Below, in pieces: positions 8,233 through 16,650 of a stretch of DNA of 34,930 bases. Location: contig JAQGIC010000145.1 of NCBI GenBank assembly GCA_028288725.1, forward strand, positions 1-34,930. Direction: 5' to 3'. Under the pieces are notes generated by a model. That model had not been told where the DNA came from, did no database searches, and was given only the letters and a program-made list of their open reading frames with translations. A program made the translations under genes and the position numbers. Numbering within the stretch: position 1 is the stretch's first letter; each line of letters begins with the position of its first letter. Source of the stretch: Rhodospirillales bacterium (GTDB lineage: Bacteria; Pseudomonadota; Alphaproteobacteria; ATCC43930; CGMCC-115725).

Positions 8233-8454
8233 TCAGGCGAGCCGATCGACCAGCTTCCCGCGCCGATGATCATTCTCTTCGGGCTTGCCGTTCGTCTCGT
8301 TTTTCGAGTTTTTCGCGTCGTCGCGCTTCTCGTTGGCGGTGACGGCGAGGGCCGCGACCGGAACGGCGGCGCCTTGGGCAAGCTGCACCTGCGCCGGCAG
8401 CACGGTCGGCTGCGGCGGAGGAGGCGGGATCGCGTTGGACAAGGCGATCGACAT
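8233..8454 (-). CDS. Small Pro/Ala-rich hypothetical protein
   Basis: A 73-residue minus-strand frame begins MSIALSNAIPPPPP, continues with a Pro/Ala/Val-rich half, and ends in a strongly charged Lys/Asp/Asn/Glu tail. There is an AGGA sequence about eight bases upstream of the ATG. It has no signal peptide or membrane segment and matches no family I know. Low complexity makes conservation hard to judge by eye. It is convergent with ftsY and divergent from the DUF2336 gene. Confidence 0.45.
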   Translation of the reverse strand: MSIALSNAIPPPPPQPTVLPAQVQLAQGAAVPVAALAVTANEKRDDAKNSKNETNGKPEENDHRRGKLVDRLA

Positions 8455-8518
8455 CCGAATATCCTAACAAGTTTTAACCATCATAACATCGAACGGCTGC
8501 GACGAGAAGTGGCGGCCA

Positions 8519-8698
8519 GCATCGTATTTTTGTAAAAGAACGATGCAAGCTTCAGGGCGAGAACGCGAAATTGCTTAACACTTTCGCAAGACCGCCGACG
8601 AGATACTGTATTGCCGATCAAGGCAGATGAATTGGATTGAATGCAGAATAAATTACCACAATCCCGATGCGCTTGATGTTCACGCCCGTTTCGGGATT
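8519..8698. promoter_or_regulatory. AT-rich gap with two inverted repeats upstream of the DUF2336 gene
   Basis: The 279-base gap 8455-8733 is AT-rich for this window. It contains GCATCGT/ACGATGC (8519-8525 and 8540-8546), which encloses TTTT/AAAA and so forms a long hairpin. A second pair, AATCCCGA/TCGGGATT, lies at 8660-8667 and 8691-8698 with 23 bases between arms, 35 bases before the DUF2336 start. The second pair is well placed for a 5'-leader structure or a regulator site. No family is recognised. Confidence 0.4.
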
Positions 8699-8733
8699 GC
8701 CGCGTCCAGCGGCCAACCCTTCAGGGGACCCTA

Positions 8734-9870
8734 ATGTCGAAGGTTGAGCGTGACGACCTTGAGTACCTGTTCGAACTGGCGCGGGACAAGACCGTCGCCG
8801 GTCGACGCATGCTGGTCGCGACGATCGGTGATCTGTTCTTTTCCCAGCATGATATTCTAAGCGACCGCGAGCGGGCGCTGATGACGGAAATTCTGCGCCA
8901 GCTGATCCACGACGTCGAAATCTCGGTGCGGCGCGCGCTGGCCGAGCGCCTGTCCGAACAGCCTCTGGCGCCGCATGAGCTGGTGATCGCACTCGCCAAT
9001 GACGAGATCGAGGTGGCGCATCCGCTGCTGGTCAACAGCGACGTGCTGCAGGATCTGGAACTGATCGAGATCATCCGCAACCGCACGCTCGAACATCAGT
9101 TGGCGATCGGTATCCGCAAGGCGGTGTCGGAGGAGGTGACCGACGCGCTGGTCGCGACCGACAGCATCGACGTCATCAAGACGCTGCTGGAAAACCACCA
9201 TGCCAAGATCTCGCAGCGGACCATGGAATATCTGGTCGAGCAGTCGCAGCGTGTCGATACCTATCAAAACCCGCTGCTGCGCCGGCCCGATCTGGAAACG
9301 ACGCTGGCCAAGCGGATGTACTGGTGGGTCTCGGCGGCGTTGCGCACCTATATTCTCGAGCGCTACGAGGTCGATCCGGGCGAGCTGGACGAGACCATGG
9401 AATCGACGGTCAAGGCGCTGACCGATGGCGACGGCGAGGCGCGGCCGAAAGCGGTCGAACTGGCCGACGAACTGGCCGAGCGCAAGGAGATCACGCCGGG
9501 GCTGATCGTGAAGACGCTGCGCGAGGGCGAGGTGGCCCTGTTCGCGGCGCTGTTCGGCAAATACACCGGCATCCGCCTGCAACTGGTCCAGCGCATGCTG
9601 TTCGAGCCGGGCGGCGAGGGGCTGGCGATCGCCTGCAAGGGCAGCGGCATAGATAAATCGACCTTCGCATCGATCTACGTCCTGACGCGCAAGGCGCGTG
9701 GACGCGATTCGGTCAATCATCTGGCCGATATGGCCGGCATCCTCGGCCTGTACGACCGGATCAGGGAGGATGCGGCCGGCATGCTGCTGAAGAAATGGCA
9801 GCGCGATCCGAACTTCCTGCGGGCGATCTGGCAGATCGAGCAGCCGCAGCGTACACCGACGCGCCACTGA
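8734..9870 (+). CDS. DUF2336 family protein
   Basis: The 378-residue protein is built almost entirely of helices and matches DUF2336, a family found mainly in alphaproteobacteria. The N-terminal part contains HEAT-like helical pairs, for example around residues 40-80 (SVRRALAERL) and 85-130 (IEVAHPLLVNSDVLQD). I see no catalytic motif, membrane segment or signal peptide. Function is unknown; HEAT-like repeats usually bind other proteins. The ATG has a good AGGGGA site upstream. A 13-codon ORF and a PAS histidine kinase follow on the same strand within 60 bases, so a role in the same signalling pathway is possible. Confidence 0.85.
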   Translation: MSKVERDDLEYLFELARDKTVAGRRMLVATIGDLFFSQHDILSDRERALMTEILRQLIHDVEISVRRALAERLSEQPLAPHELVIALANDEIEVAHPLLVNSDVLQDLELIEIIRNRTLEHQLAIGIRKAVSEEVTDALVATDSIDVIKTLLENHHAKISQRTMEYLVEQSQRVDTYQNPLLRRPDLETTLAKRMYWWVSAALRTYILERYEVDPGELDETMESTVKALTDGDGEARPKAVELADELAERKEITPGLIVKTLREGEVALFAALFGKYTGIRLQLVQRMLFEPGGEGLAIACKGSGIDKSTFASIYVLTRKARGRDSVNHLADMAGILGLYDRIREDAAGMLLKKWQRDPNFLRAIWQIEQPQRTPTRH

Positions 9871-9887
9871 CGGTCGGGGAGACAGGG

Positions 9888-9929
9888 ATGCCTCGCCTCC
9901 GCCGCGTGCTCGAAGATTGCCGCCGGTGA
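9888..9929 (+). CDS. 13-codon leader ORF overlapping the kinase start
   Basis: ATG 9888 follows a strong GGGGAGA site at about 9876-9882. It encodes MPRLRRVLEDCRR and ends at TGA 9927-9929. That stop overlaps the GTG start (9926-9928) of the histidine kinase as GTGA. The kinase start itself has no good ribosome binding site. The arrangement suggests translational coupling, although a sequencing frameshift that split the kinase N-terminus would look the same. Confidence 0.4.
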   Translation: MPRLRRVLEDCRR

Positions 9930-11854
9930 CCACGCCCGCGCCGGCCGCCAGCGTGTTGAGCGCGCTCGATCCGCAATGCCGGCTGGTGCTGGATGTAGTC
10001 GGGCTCGATTTTCTCGGTCGCGGCGGCGCCGCCCTCATCACCGACGCCACGGGCCGGATGCTGTGGAGCAATCTCGCCTGGCGCGAATTCGCCCAGCGCA
10101 TCGGCTTTCACGACGATATTCCGGCTCCGCCGCCCTGGTCGATCGCCGAGGTCGCGAGCGGCCTCGCCCGGGGCGCGACCCATCTGCGTGAGGATCTGGT
10201 CCCGACGCCGGCCGGCAACGAGGTCGTGCGCTCGGAACATTGGGGCGCGTTCGACGCCCAGGGCGGGCTGATCGGCATCGCCACCGTGATCGACGAGCTG
10301 TCGTTGAGCGGCCGGCTGCGCCAGCAGATCGGCGCCGCGCAGGAACGGCTCAACGATGTCACGCGGCTGGTGTCGGATTGGATCTGGGAAACCGGTCCGG
10401 ACCTGATGCTGCTGGTGGTCTCGCCCCGGGTCAGCGAACTCTTGGGCTATCATCCGCGCGAACTGACCGGTCGCAGCCTGCTCGAGCTCGGACGGTTCGT
10501 CGACGCGCGGGGCGAGGACGTGCCGAACCCGATGGACGCGCAGCACCCTCGGCCGTTTCGCGACAAGCCGTTCATGATCCGCCATGCCAACGGCGCCGAG
10601 CGCCATTGCCGGATGGCGGGGCTGCCGGTGTTCGACCCGGATAGCGGGCGTTTCGTGGGCTATCGCGGCACCAGCCGCGACGTAACGGCCGAGGCGATGG
10701 CGCTGGGCATGGTCGCCCAGTCCCGCACCCAGCTGACCCACGCGATCGACAGCATCTCGGAAGGCTTCGCGCTGTTCGATGGCGAGGAACGGCTGCTGCT
10801 GTGCAATCAGCGCTTCCTGGCGATGTATCCGCTGAGCGCCCGGCGCATCCATGCCGGCGTCGGCTTCAACGATATCGTCAAGACCGCGATCACCTGCGGC
10901 GATATCGTCGCAGGCGAGATCGCCGACGGGCTGCTCGCCATCACGCTCACCGAACGGGCGAATTCGCTGGACGCGATCGAGTTCGAGCTGGCCGACGGCC
11001 GGTGGATCCGCGCCACCGACCGGCTGACCGCCGAGGGCTCGATCGTCGGCATCCGTACCGACATCACCGAGCTGAAGCATCGCGAACGCGCCCTGTTCGA
11101 GGCGAAGGAAGCGGCCGAGAGCGCCAACCGCGCCAAGTCGGAATTCCTCGCCAACATCAGCCACGAACTGCGCACGCCCTTGAACGCGATCATCGGCTTT
11201 TCCGAACTGATCATCGCGGAGACCCTGGGGCCGATCGCCAAGCCCTATCGCGAATATATGCAGGACGTGCTGAACAGCGGCCGCCATCTGCTGGAAGTCA
11301 TCAACGACATCCTGGATCTCGCCAAGGCCGAGGCCGGCCGGCTCGACCTCAACGAAGAGGCGCTGGAGCTGAAAGGCGTGGTCTATGGCGTGCTGCGCCT
11401 GATGCGCGAGCGCGCGATGCGCAGTCATCTGGAACTGATAGGCCAGATCCCGGCGCTGCTGCCGCCGCTGCGCGCCGATCCACGCAAATTGCGACAAATT
11501 TTGCTCAATCTGATCTCAAACGCGATCAAGTTCACCCCGGCCGGCGGCACGATCACGGTCACGGCCGAGCGCGAGCCGGCGGGCGACCTGCTGCTGCGCG
11601 TCACCGATACCGGCATCGGCATCGCGGCCGACGATATCGCGACCGCGCTGAAGCCGTTCGGTCAGGTCGATGGCACCTTGAGCCGGAAATACGAGGGGAC
11701 CGGCCTGGGATTGCCGCTGACCCGCGCCATGGTCGAGCTCCATGGCGGCACGGTGGGGATCGAAAGCCAGCCCCATCGCGGCACGAGCGTCATCGTCCGC
11801 TTGCCGGCGGGGCTGTTCGATCTCAAGGATGCGATCGGGCGGCCCGAGCCTTAG
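9926..11854 (+). CDS. PAS-domain sensor histidine kinase, cytoplasmic
   Basis: The protein of about 642 residues has no membrane helices. It contains a PAS-like region near the N-terminus, a PAS domain around LLGYHPRELTGRSLLELGRF, and a second PAS around SISEGFALFDGEERLLLCNQRF. The kinase core has H413 in NISHELRTPLNAIIGFSEL, N-box LLNLISNAIKF, and DTGIGI and GTGLGLPL glycine boxes. A PAS-bound cofactor or small molecule is the likely signal. GTG 9926 is chosen because it overlaps the stop of the short leader ORF; TTG 9917 is an alternative. No receiver domain or response regulator is adjacent. The stop codon lies in the left arm of a REP-type palindrome. Confidence 0.88.
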   Translation: MTTPAPAASVLSALDPQCRLVLDVVGLDFLGRGGAALITDATGRMLWSNLAWREFAQRIGFHDDIPAPPPWSIAEVASGLARGATHLREDLVPTPAGNEVVRSEHWGAFDAQGGLIGIATVIDELSLSGRLRQQIGAAQERLNDVTRLVSDWIWETGPDLMLLVVSPRVSELLGYHPRELTGRSLLELGRFVDARGEDVPNPMDAQHPRPFRDKPFMIRHANGAERHCRMAGLPVFDPDSGRFVGYRGTSRDVTAEAMALGMVAQSRTQLTHAIDSISEGFALFDGEERLLLCNQRFLAMYPLSARRIHAGVGFNDIVKTAITCGDIVAGEIADGLLAITLTERANSLDAIEFELADGRWIRATDRLTAEGSIVGIRTDITELKHRERALFEAKEAAESANRAKSEFLANISHELRTPLNAIIGFSELIIAETLGPIAKPYREYMQDVLNSGRHLLEVINDILDLAKAEAGRLDLNEEALELKGVVYGVLRLMRERAMRSHLELIGQIPALLPPLRADPRKLRQILLNLISNAIKFTPAGGTITVTAEREPAGDLLLRVTDTGIGIAADDIATALKPFGQVDGTLSRKYEGTGLGLPLTRAMVELHGGTVGIESQPHRGTSVIVRLPAGLFDLKDAIGRPEP

Positions 11855-11904
11855 AGCCGGATGCGATCATGTCGGTTCGACATGATCGCTGAATCCGTCT
11901 CTAA
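11851..11904. repeat. REP-type palindrome, copy 1
   Basis: Nested arms pair over 54 bases: TTAGAG with CTCTAA (11851-11856, 11899-11904), CGGAT with ATCCG (11858-11862, 11893-11897), and GCGATCATGTCG with CGACATGATCGC (11863-11874, 11878-11889) around the loop GTT. The left arm contains the TAG stop of the PAS kinase. It is one of two tandem elements in the junction with the convergent pgk gene. Confidence 0.75.
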
Positions 11905-11913
11905 ATATCTGGT

Positions 11914-11969
11914 CTAGTGGGCGATTCAGACATGAGGCCGGTCCGACCTCATGTCATCGCGCTCTCTAG
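11914..11969. repeat. REP-type palindrome, copy 2
   Basis: The layout is that of the preceding element with different core bases: CTAG ends (11914-11917, 11966-11969), GCGAT with ATCGC (11921-11925, 11956-11960), and GACATGAGG with CCTCATGTC (11929-11937, 11947-11955). The core GATATGAGG of the element at 25971 differs from this one by one base. The two tandem hairpins probably separate the convergent kinase and pgk transcripts. Confidence 0.72.
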
Positions 11970-11984
11970 CCGCCCGTTGACCCC

Positions 11985-13181
11985 TCAGGCGGCCAGCGCC
12001 TTCACCCCCGGCAATTCGCGGCCTTCGAGCCATTCGAGGAACGCGCCGCCGGCGGTCGAGACGTAGCTCAGCTTGTCGATCACGCCGGCATGGGACATGG
12101 CCGACACCGTGTCGCCGCCGCCGGCAACCGCCAGCAGCTGGCCTGCCGCGACCAGGCGGGCCACGTTCTGGGCGATCGCGTTGGTGCCGGCGTCGAAGGG
12201 CGGGAATTCGAACGCGCCGACCGGGCCGTTCCAGACCAGGGTCTTGGCGCCCGCCAGCTTGGCGGCGATGGTCGCGACCGTCTTCGGGCCCGCGTCCAGC
12301 ACCATCAGATCGGCGGGGACCTCACCCATCGGCACGATCCGCGTTTCCTGTCCGGCCGCCAGCTTGGACGCGACGACCGCATCCTCCGGCAGGACGATGG
12401 TGCAGCCGGCCTTGTCGGCGGCCGCGAAGATCGCCTTGGCCGTATCCAGCATGTCGCGCTCGACCAGGGACTTGCCGACCTCGACGCCCTGGGCCAGCAG
12501 CATGGTATTCGCCATGGCACCGCCGATGATCAGCAGATCGACCTTGCCGACCAGCGAGTTCAACAGGTCGAGCTTGGTCGAGACCTTGGAACCGCCGACG
12601 ATGGCGGCGACCGGGCGTTCCGGCTTCTCCAGCGCCTTGGTCAGCGCCTCCAGCTCGGCCTGCATCAGCAAGCCGGCCGCGTTCGGCAGCAGATGGGCCA
12701 GCGCCTCGGTCGAGGCATGGGCGCGGTGGGCGGCCGAGAAGGCATCGTTGACATAGAGGTCGCCGAGCTTGGCGAGCGACGAGGCGAAACCCGGATCGTT
12801 GATCTCTTCGCCCGGGTGGAAGCGCAGGTTCTCGAGCAGCGCTACGTCGCCGTCCAGCAACGCGCCCACGACCTTCTCGGCCGCGGGACCGATGCAATCG
12901 TCGGCGAAGGCGATGTGGCGGCCGCCCAAGGCCGCCGACAGGGGGGCCACCAGCTGGGCCAGCGAGGCGTCCGGGGTCGGCTTGCCCTTCGGCCGGCCGA
13001 AATGGGACAGCAGCACGACCCGGCCGCCGGCCTTGGTCAGCGCCTGAATGGTCGGGACCAGCCGTTCGATGCGCGTGGCGTCGGAAACCTTGCCGTCCTG
13101 CATCGGGACGTTGAGATCGACCCGCACGAGCACGCGCTTGCCCGCGACGTCGAGCTGATCCAGCGTCTTATATGCGACCAT
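11985..13181 (-). CDS. pgk: Phosphoglycerate kinase
   Basis: Pgk transfers the phosphate of 1,3-bisphosphoglycerate to ADP in glycolysis, or the reverse in gluconeogenesis and carbon fixation. The 398-residue protein has the substrate-binding VRVDLNVPM at the N-terminus, [10 protein letters not shown], the hinge-region [14 protein letters not shown], and C-terminal GGGDTVSA for nucleotide phosphate. ATG 13181 is preceded by GGAGAG and begins the conserved domain, so it is preferred over in-frame upstream starts that would add up to 55 residues. No other glycolytic gene is nearby. The upstream region carries a palindrome at 13242-13277. Confidence 0.97.
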   Translation of the reverse strand: MVAYKTLDQLDVAGKRVLVRVDLNVPMQDGKVSDATRIERLVPTIQALTKAGGRVVLLSHFGRPKGKPTPDASLAQLVAPLSAALGGRHIAFADDCIGPAAEKVVGALLDGDVALLENLRFHPGEEINDPGFASSLAKLGDLYVNDAFSAAHRAHASTEALAHLLPNAAGLLMQAELEALTKALEKPERPVAAIVGGSKVSTKLDLLNSLVGKVDLLIIGGAMANTMLLAQGVEVGKSLVERDMLDTAKAIFAAADKAGCTIVLPEDAVVASKLAAGQETRIVPMGEVPADLMVLDAGPKTVATIAAKLAGAKTLVWNGPVGAFEFPPFDAGTNAIAQNVARLVAAGQLLAVAGGGDTVSAMSHAGVIDKLSYVSTAGGAFLEWLEGRELPGVKALAA

Positions 13182-13241
13182 GTTGCGTCTCTCCGGCTTT
13201 CCGAGAAATAGATTGGCCATCGCTCTAGATAAACAATGTTT

Positions 13242-13277
13242 GAGCAAGGTCCGATTTCGAGAATTCGGATCTTGCTC
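13242..13277. repeat. Palindromic element upstream of pgk
   Basis: GAGCAAG (13242-13248) pairs with CTTGCTC (13271-13277), and TCCGA (13250-13254) with TCGGA (13265-13269). CTCTAG follows directly (13275-13280). The TAG/GAGC-type ends resemble the REP-type elements at 11.9 kb and 26.0 kb, so this is probably a diverged copy. It lies about 60 bases before the pgk start and could instead affect pgk transcription. Confidence 0.55.
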
Positions 13278-13399
13278 TAGGGCGGCGGTCCGTCTGCTGT
13301 CAACGGTTCGCGACGGCATGCGCTCCCTGGGGCCTGCCGTTTTCAATGCACCGCAACAATGTTGCGCTTGCCGTCTGGCGATACGGCAGCGGGTTTCTC

Positions 13400-13642
13400 A
13401 TGAGCTACTCTCGGGGCGGCGGTGACGCGCTGCGACTGACGACGCGCGTGAAATGGTTCCACCGGACCAAGGGGTTCGGTTTCGTTGCGGCGAATGACGG
13501 TACGGGAGATGCGTTCCTGCCGGCCGGCATCCTGGCCCAGGCCGGGTATGACGAGATCGCCGAGGGCACGACACTGGTCTGCGAGGCGGTCGAGGGCACC
13601 GAGGGCCTTGCCGCGGCCGCGAAGCCACGGGCGTCGAGCTGA
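13400..13642 (+). CDS. Cold-shock-domain protein, atypical
   Basis: The 80-residue protein contains one cold-shock domain with RVKWFHRTKGFGFV; KGFGFV is the RNP1 motif that binds single-stranded nucleic acid. The RNP2 position reads AFLPAGIL in place of the usual VFVHISA, so the aromatic/histidine stack is partly lost. An N-terminal extension of about 16 residues (MSYSRGGGDALRL) precedes the domain. A hairpin CGCAAC-AAT-GTTGCG lies at 13352-13366 in the upstream DNA. The ribosome binding site before ATG 13400 is weak; an in-frame start at 13346 is less likely. Expected roles are RNA chaperoning or general RNA binding. Confidence 0.82.
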   Translation: MSYSRGGGDALRLTTRVKWFHRTKGFGFVAANDGTGDAFLPAGILAQAGYDEIAEGTTLVCEAVEGTEGLAAAAKPRASS

Positions 13643-13725
13643 TCTGACCTCACCGGCTCGTGCGTTGCGGACCGGCTGCGGCGATCTTATCTCCATGAGC
13701 CTGATCCCTTTTTCGGAGCGACGAC

Positions 13726-14400
13726 ATGGCGGACGATGACGGCGAGGGCCTGATCGAAGGCGTCAAGCGCAAGCTCATCGAGACCAAGCAGCGCTGGGCC
13801 GGCGAGGGCCGGCTGCTGACCGGCGAGACGTCACAGCCGGGTGCGCAGCGCCTGCCGCCGGGCCAGCGCGAGGTCAAGAACTGGCCGGTGCTGGACCTGG
13901 GCGCCAAGCCCGACGTGCGGCTCGACCGCTGGCATCTGCGCATCGACGGCCTGATCGAAAGCCCGCTCGTGTGGGACTGGCCGCAGTTCCTGGCCCAGCC
14001 GCAGAGCGAGGACGTGTCCGACATGCATTGCGTCACCGCCTGGTCGCGCTACGACAACAAATGGCAGGGCGTGTCGGCCAAGCATCTCTTGTCGCTGGTC
14101 AAGCCGCTGCCCGCGGCCAGGTTCGTCGTGTTCCATGCCTATGACGGCTATACGACCAATCTGCCCTTGGCCGATTTCGATGATGATGACGTGTTCCTGG
14201 TGCATCATTGGGAAGGCCGGCCGCTGACGCGCGAGCATGGCGGGCCGGTGCGCGCGCTGGTGCCGAAGCTTTACTTGTGGAAAAGCGCGAAATGGATCAG
14301 CCGCATCGAATTCATCGCCGAGGATCGCCCGGGGTTCTGGGAGATGCGCGGCTACCATAATCACGGCGACCCCTGGACCGAACAGCGCTACGGGGACTAA
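13726..14400 (+). CDS. Sulfite-oxidase-like molybdopterin oxidoreductase
   Basis: The 224-residue protein is a single-domain member of the sulfite oxidase fold (YuiH-like). C102 in SDMHCVTAWSR is in the position of the cysteine that ligates molybdenum, and the domain continues through GYTTNLPL and LVPKLYLWKSAKWI to the C-terminal WEMRGYHNHGDPW. It lacks a Tat or Sec signal, so it should be cytoplasmic, unlike MsrP. The dimerisation domain of eukaryotic sulfite oxidase is absent. Substrate is unknown. GGAG seven bases upstream supports the start. It lies 29 bases before a glutathione peroxidase gene, which fits a redox-protection role. Confidence 0.9.
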   Translation: MADDDGEGLIEGVKRKLIETKQRWAGEGRLLTGETSQPGAQRLPPGQREVKNWPVLDLGAKPDVRLDRWHLRIDGLIESPLVWDWPQFLAQPQSEDVSDMHCVTAWSRYDNKWQGVSAKHLLSLVKPLPAARFVVFHAYDGYTTNLPLADFDDDDVFLVHHWEGRPLTREHGGPVRALVPKLYLWKSAKWISRIEFIAEDRPGFWEMRGYHNHGDPWTEQRYGD

Positions 14401-14429
14401 AGCTTCAGCGGACAACAGGGGGATGCGCG

Positions 14430-14906
14430 ATGAGCGCCTTTGATTTCGACTTCACCGCGATCGACGGCAGGCCGATGCCGCTCAAGACCTATCGGGGCAA
14501 GGTGCTGCTGGTGGTGAATGTCGCCTCGTTCTGCGGCCTGACCCCGCAATATGAGGGGCTGGAGGCGCTGTCGAAAAAATACGCCGACCAGGGTCTGGTG
14601 GTGATCGGCGTGCCGGCGAACGATTTCGGCACCCAGGAGCCGGGCACCGAGGCCGAGATCCACGCGTTCTGCACGGGTAAATTCGCGGTCGACTTCCCGA
14701 TGACGTCGAAACAGCCGGTGGTCGGCCCGTCGGCGCATCCGTTCTACCAATGGGCGGTCGCGGAGCTGGGCGCCGATGCGGCGCCGAAATGGAATTTCCA
14801 CAAATACCTGGTCGGCCGCGACGGCAATGTGACGAGCTTCGGCTCGCGCACGACGCCGGATGCGCCGGAACTGGTAGGCGCGATCGAGGCGGCGCTGAAG
14901 GGGTGA
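14430..14906 (+). CDS. Glutathione peroxidase family protein (Cys type)
   Basis: The 158-residue thioredoxin-fold enzyme reduces hydroperoxides. The peroxidatic residue is C35 in NVASFCGLTPQY, where animal enzymes use selenocysteine. The other tetrad residues are present: Gln in FGTQEPG and Trp-Asn in KWNFHKYL. The segment VPANDFG lacks the second cysteine of the usual PCNQFG, which may change how the oxidised enzyme is resolved. There is no signal peptide. A strong AGGGGGA site precedes ATG 14430. It probably shares a transcript with the molybdoenzyme upstream and is convergent with the adenylate cyclase gene. Confidence 0.93.
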   Translation: MSAFDFDFTAIDGRPMPLKTYRGKVLLVVNVASFCGLTPQYEGLEALSKKYADQGLVVIGVPANDFGTQEPGTEAEIHAFCTGKFAVDFPMTSKQPVVGPSAHPFYQWAVAELGADAAPKWNFHKYLVGRDGNVTSFGSRTTPDAPELVGAIEAALKG

Positions 14907-14946
14907 ATTGCTCGCTCTACCGTCGTTCGCGGGAGGGAAGAGACCA

Positions 14947-16650
14947 CTATCCGGCGAGGTCGCTGCCGAGCGGAATCCCTCGGATCGTCAAGGGCTGCAC
15001 GCGCCCGCGCACCATGATCTCCATGACGGGAAACCGGTCCAGGTTGGCGGCGGCGTGGCGCGCGACCTCTTCCGACACGATCAGCTGTACGCCGTGATCC
15101 TTGGTCATGGCCTCGAGCCGGCTCGCGGTATTGACCGCGTCGCCGATCGCCGTGACCGACACGGTCTGGCCGAAACCCATCTCGCCGACAATGGCCGGGC
15201 CGGCATGGATGCCGATGCCGATCCTGAGCGGGCTCGGCAAATCGTCGCTCAGCACCGCGTTCAGGTGGACCAGCCGGTCCGACATGGCCGCCGCCGCCGC
15301 CAGCGCCGCGCGGCAGCCGGCCTCGACGCCGCTGTCGACCCCGAACAGCGCCATGATGCCGTCGCCGATGAACTTGTCGACCCGGCCGCCGGCGCCCTCG
15401 ATGGCGCGGCCCATTTCTTCGAAATAGCGGTTGAGCAGGAACACGACGTCGTAGGGCAGCTTGGTTTCGGCCAGTTCGGTGAAGGAGCGGATATCGGCGA
15501 AAAGGATCGCAATCTCCCGCTCGCTGCCGGTCATATGGCCGACGGCGTTGAGCCCGTCCGTGGCGGTGATGGTCGGCGATAGCAGCGGCGTGGCGCTGAG
15601 GTGCCCCGTCGGGCGCAATTGGCAGGCGAGCCGCACGTTGGGGGCGGCGCCGACCCGGTGCAGCACCTTCATCTCGGCGTCGGACAATTCCGGCAGCGCG
15701 CTCGCCGGCGCCACGACGCGGATGCGGCAGGTCGAGCAGCGGCCCCGGCCGCCGCAGACCGAGGCATGGGGAATCCGCGCCATGCGGCTCACTTCCAGAA
15801 CGCTCGTGCCGATCAGTGCCTCAATCCGACGGCCGTCGGGATAGGTCACGCGGAACGTGCCGCGGCGCCGCTGCCATTGCCGGCGAACCAGCCGCAGGAC
15901 CAGCACGCCCAGGATCAGGGCCGCGACGGTCCCGCGCATCCAGTCGCGGATCAGGTCCAGATGGGCCACGGCCTCCGGCGACAGCGCGTGATGGGCCAGC
16001 ATCCGGGCGAGCACGTCCGGATCCACCACCATTTCGCTGACCTCGCGCCCGCCCTCCCAGAAGCCCAGTAGGGCCAGGACCGGGACCAGAATGGCGACGG
16101 CGAACAGGGCCGGCTTCGCGGCCGGATACCAGCTGCGGGTGTTGAGCGAGTAGTTCACCCCGATGGTGCCGTGGGTCCAGGCGGCGATCAGCAGGACGAC
16201 CTGCAGCAATCCGCGCATCGGATCCAGCGTGTAGAGCCGCAGCAGCTCGGCCCGGTAGGTGTCGTCGCCGTCGTACAGGCTATAGCTCAGCCGGGTCGCG
16301 GCCAGATGCTGGGCCAGCAGGAACGGGATCAGAAAGCCCAGGCACAGCTGGACCGCCTCGGTCGCCGGCATGCGCAGCGACCGGCGCCGATAGAGCGCCA
16401 GCAGGGCCAGCGCCATATGGACCAGCAGCGCGCCGTACAGCACCACGGTGCCCGGCGGGCTCTCCCAGATCGTCTCGACCCGGTCCAGCATCGCCTGCAT
16501 CGCTATCACCGAGATCAGGCCCAGCGAATGGTTGATCAGGTGAATCGAGACGTAGGTGAACAGCGTGAGCCCACTATAAAGACGGGTCTTGTTGATGAGC
16601 TGCGGAGTGAGCACCGGGGCGGGTTTCCTCGGATCTGTCGCGGGCGGCAC
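14947..16650 (-). CDS. cyaC: CyaC-like membrane adenylate cyclase with diheme anchor and 2Fe-2S domain
   Basis: The 567-residue protein has three parts. Residues about 25-256 form six membrane helices with histidines H37/H41, H78, H115 and H160, matching the tetra-histidine heme signature of diheme succinate-quinone oxidoreductase anchors. Residues about 265-350 form a plant-type ferredoxin domain with C299, C305, C308 and C343. Residues about 375-555 are a class III cyclase with metal aspartates D386 and D430, K426, and AIGDAVNTASR. This order is that of Sinorhizobium meliloti CyaC, which makes cAMP and responds to the ubiquinone redox state. The GTG at 16650 lacks a clear ribosome binding site; GTG 16614 follows GAGGA and may be the true start. 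The gene is divergent from the ABC operon. Confidence 0.9.
   Translation of the reverse strand: MPPATDPRKPAPVLTPQLINKTRLYSGLTLFTYVSIHLINHSLGLISVIAMQAMLDRVETIWESPPGTVVLYGALLVHMALALLALYRRRSLRMPATEAVQLCLGFLIPFLLAQHLAATRLSYSLYDGDDTYRAELLRLYTLDPMRGLLQVVLLIAAWTHGTIGVNYSLNTRSWYPAAKPALFAVAILVPVLALLGFWEGGREVSEMVVDPDVLARMLAHHALSPEAVAHLDLIRDWMRGTVAALILGVLVLRLVRRQWQRRRGTFRVTYPDGRRIEALIGTSVLEVSRMARIPHASVCGGRGRCSTCRIRVVAPASALPELSDAEMKVLHRVGAAPNVRLACQLRPTGHLSATPLLSPTITATDGLNAVGHMTGSEREIAILFADIRSFTELAETKLPYDVVFLLNRYFEEMGRAIEGAGGRVDKFIGDGIMALFGVDSGVEAGCRAALAAAAAMSDRLVHLNAVLSDDLPSPLRIGIGIHAGPAIVGEMGFGQTVSVTAIGDAVNTASRLEAMTKDHGVQLIVSEEVARHAAANLDRFPVMEIMVRGRVQPLTIRGIPLGSDLAG

Noticed and set aside
9761-11497. 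Long minus-strand open frame opposite the PAS kinase
   Set aside because: It is a mirror of GC-rich codon use in the kinase. The predicted protein is Arg/Gln/Asp/His-rich without domain motifs, whereas the plus strand has full kinase motifs.
13182-13346. N-terminal extension of phosphoglycerate kinase
   Set aside because: The extra residues match no Pgk domain and ATG 13181 has its own GGAGAG site.
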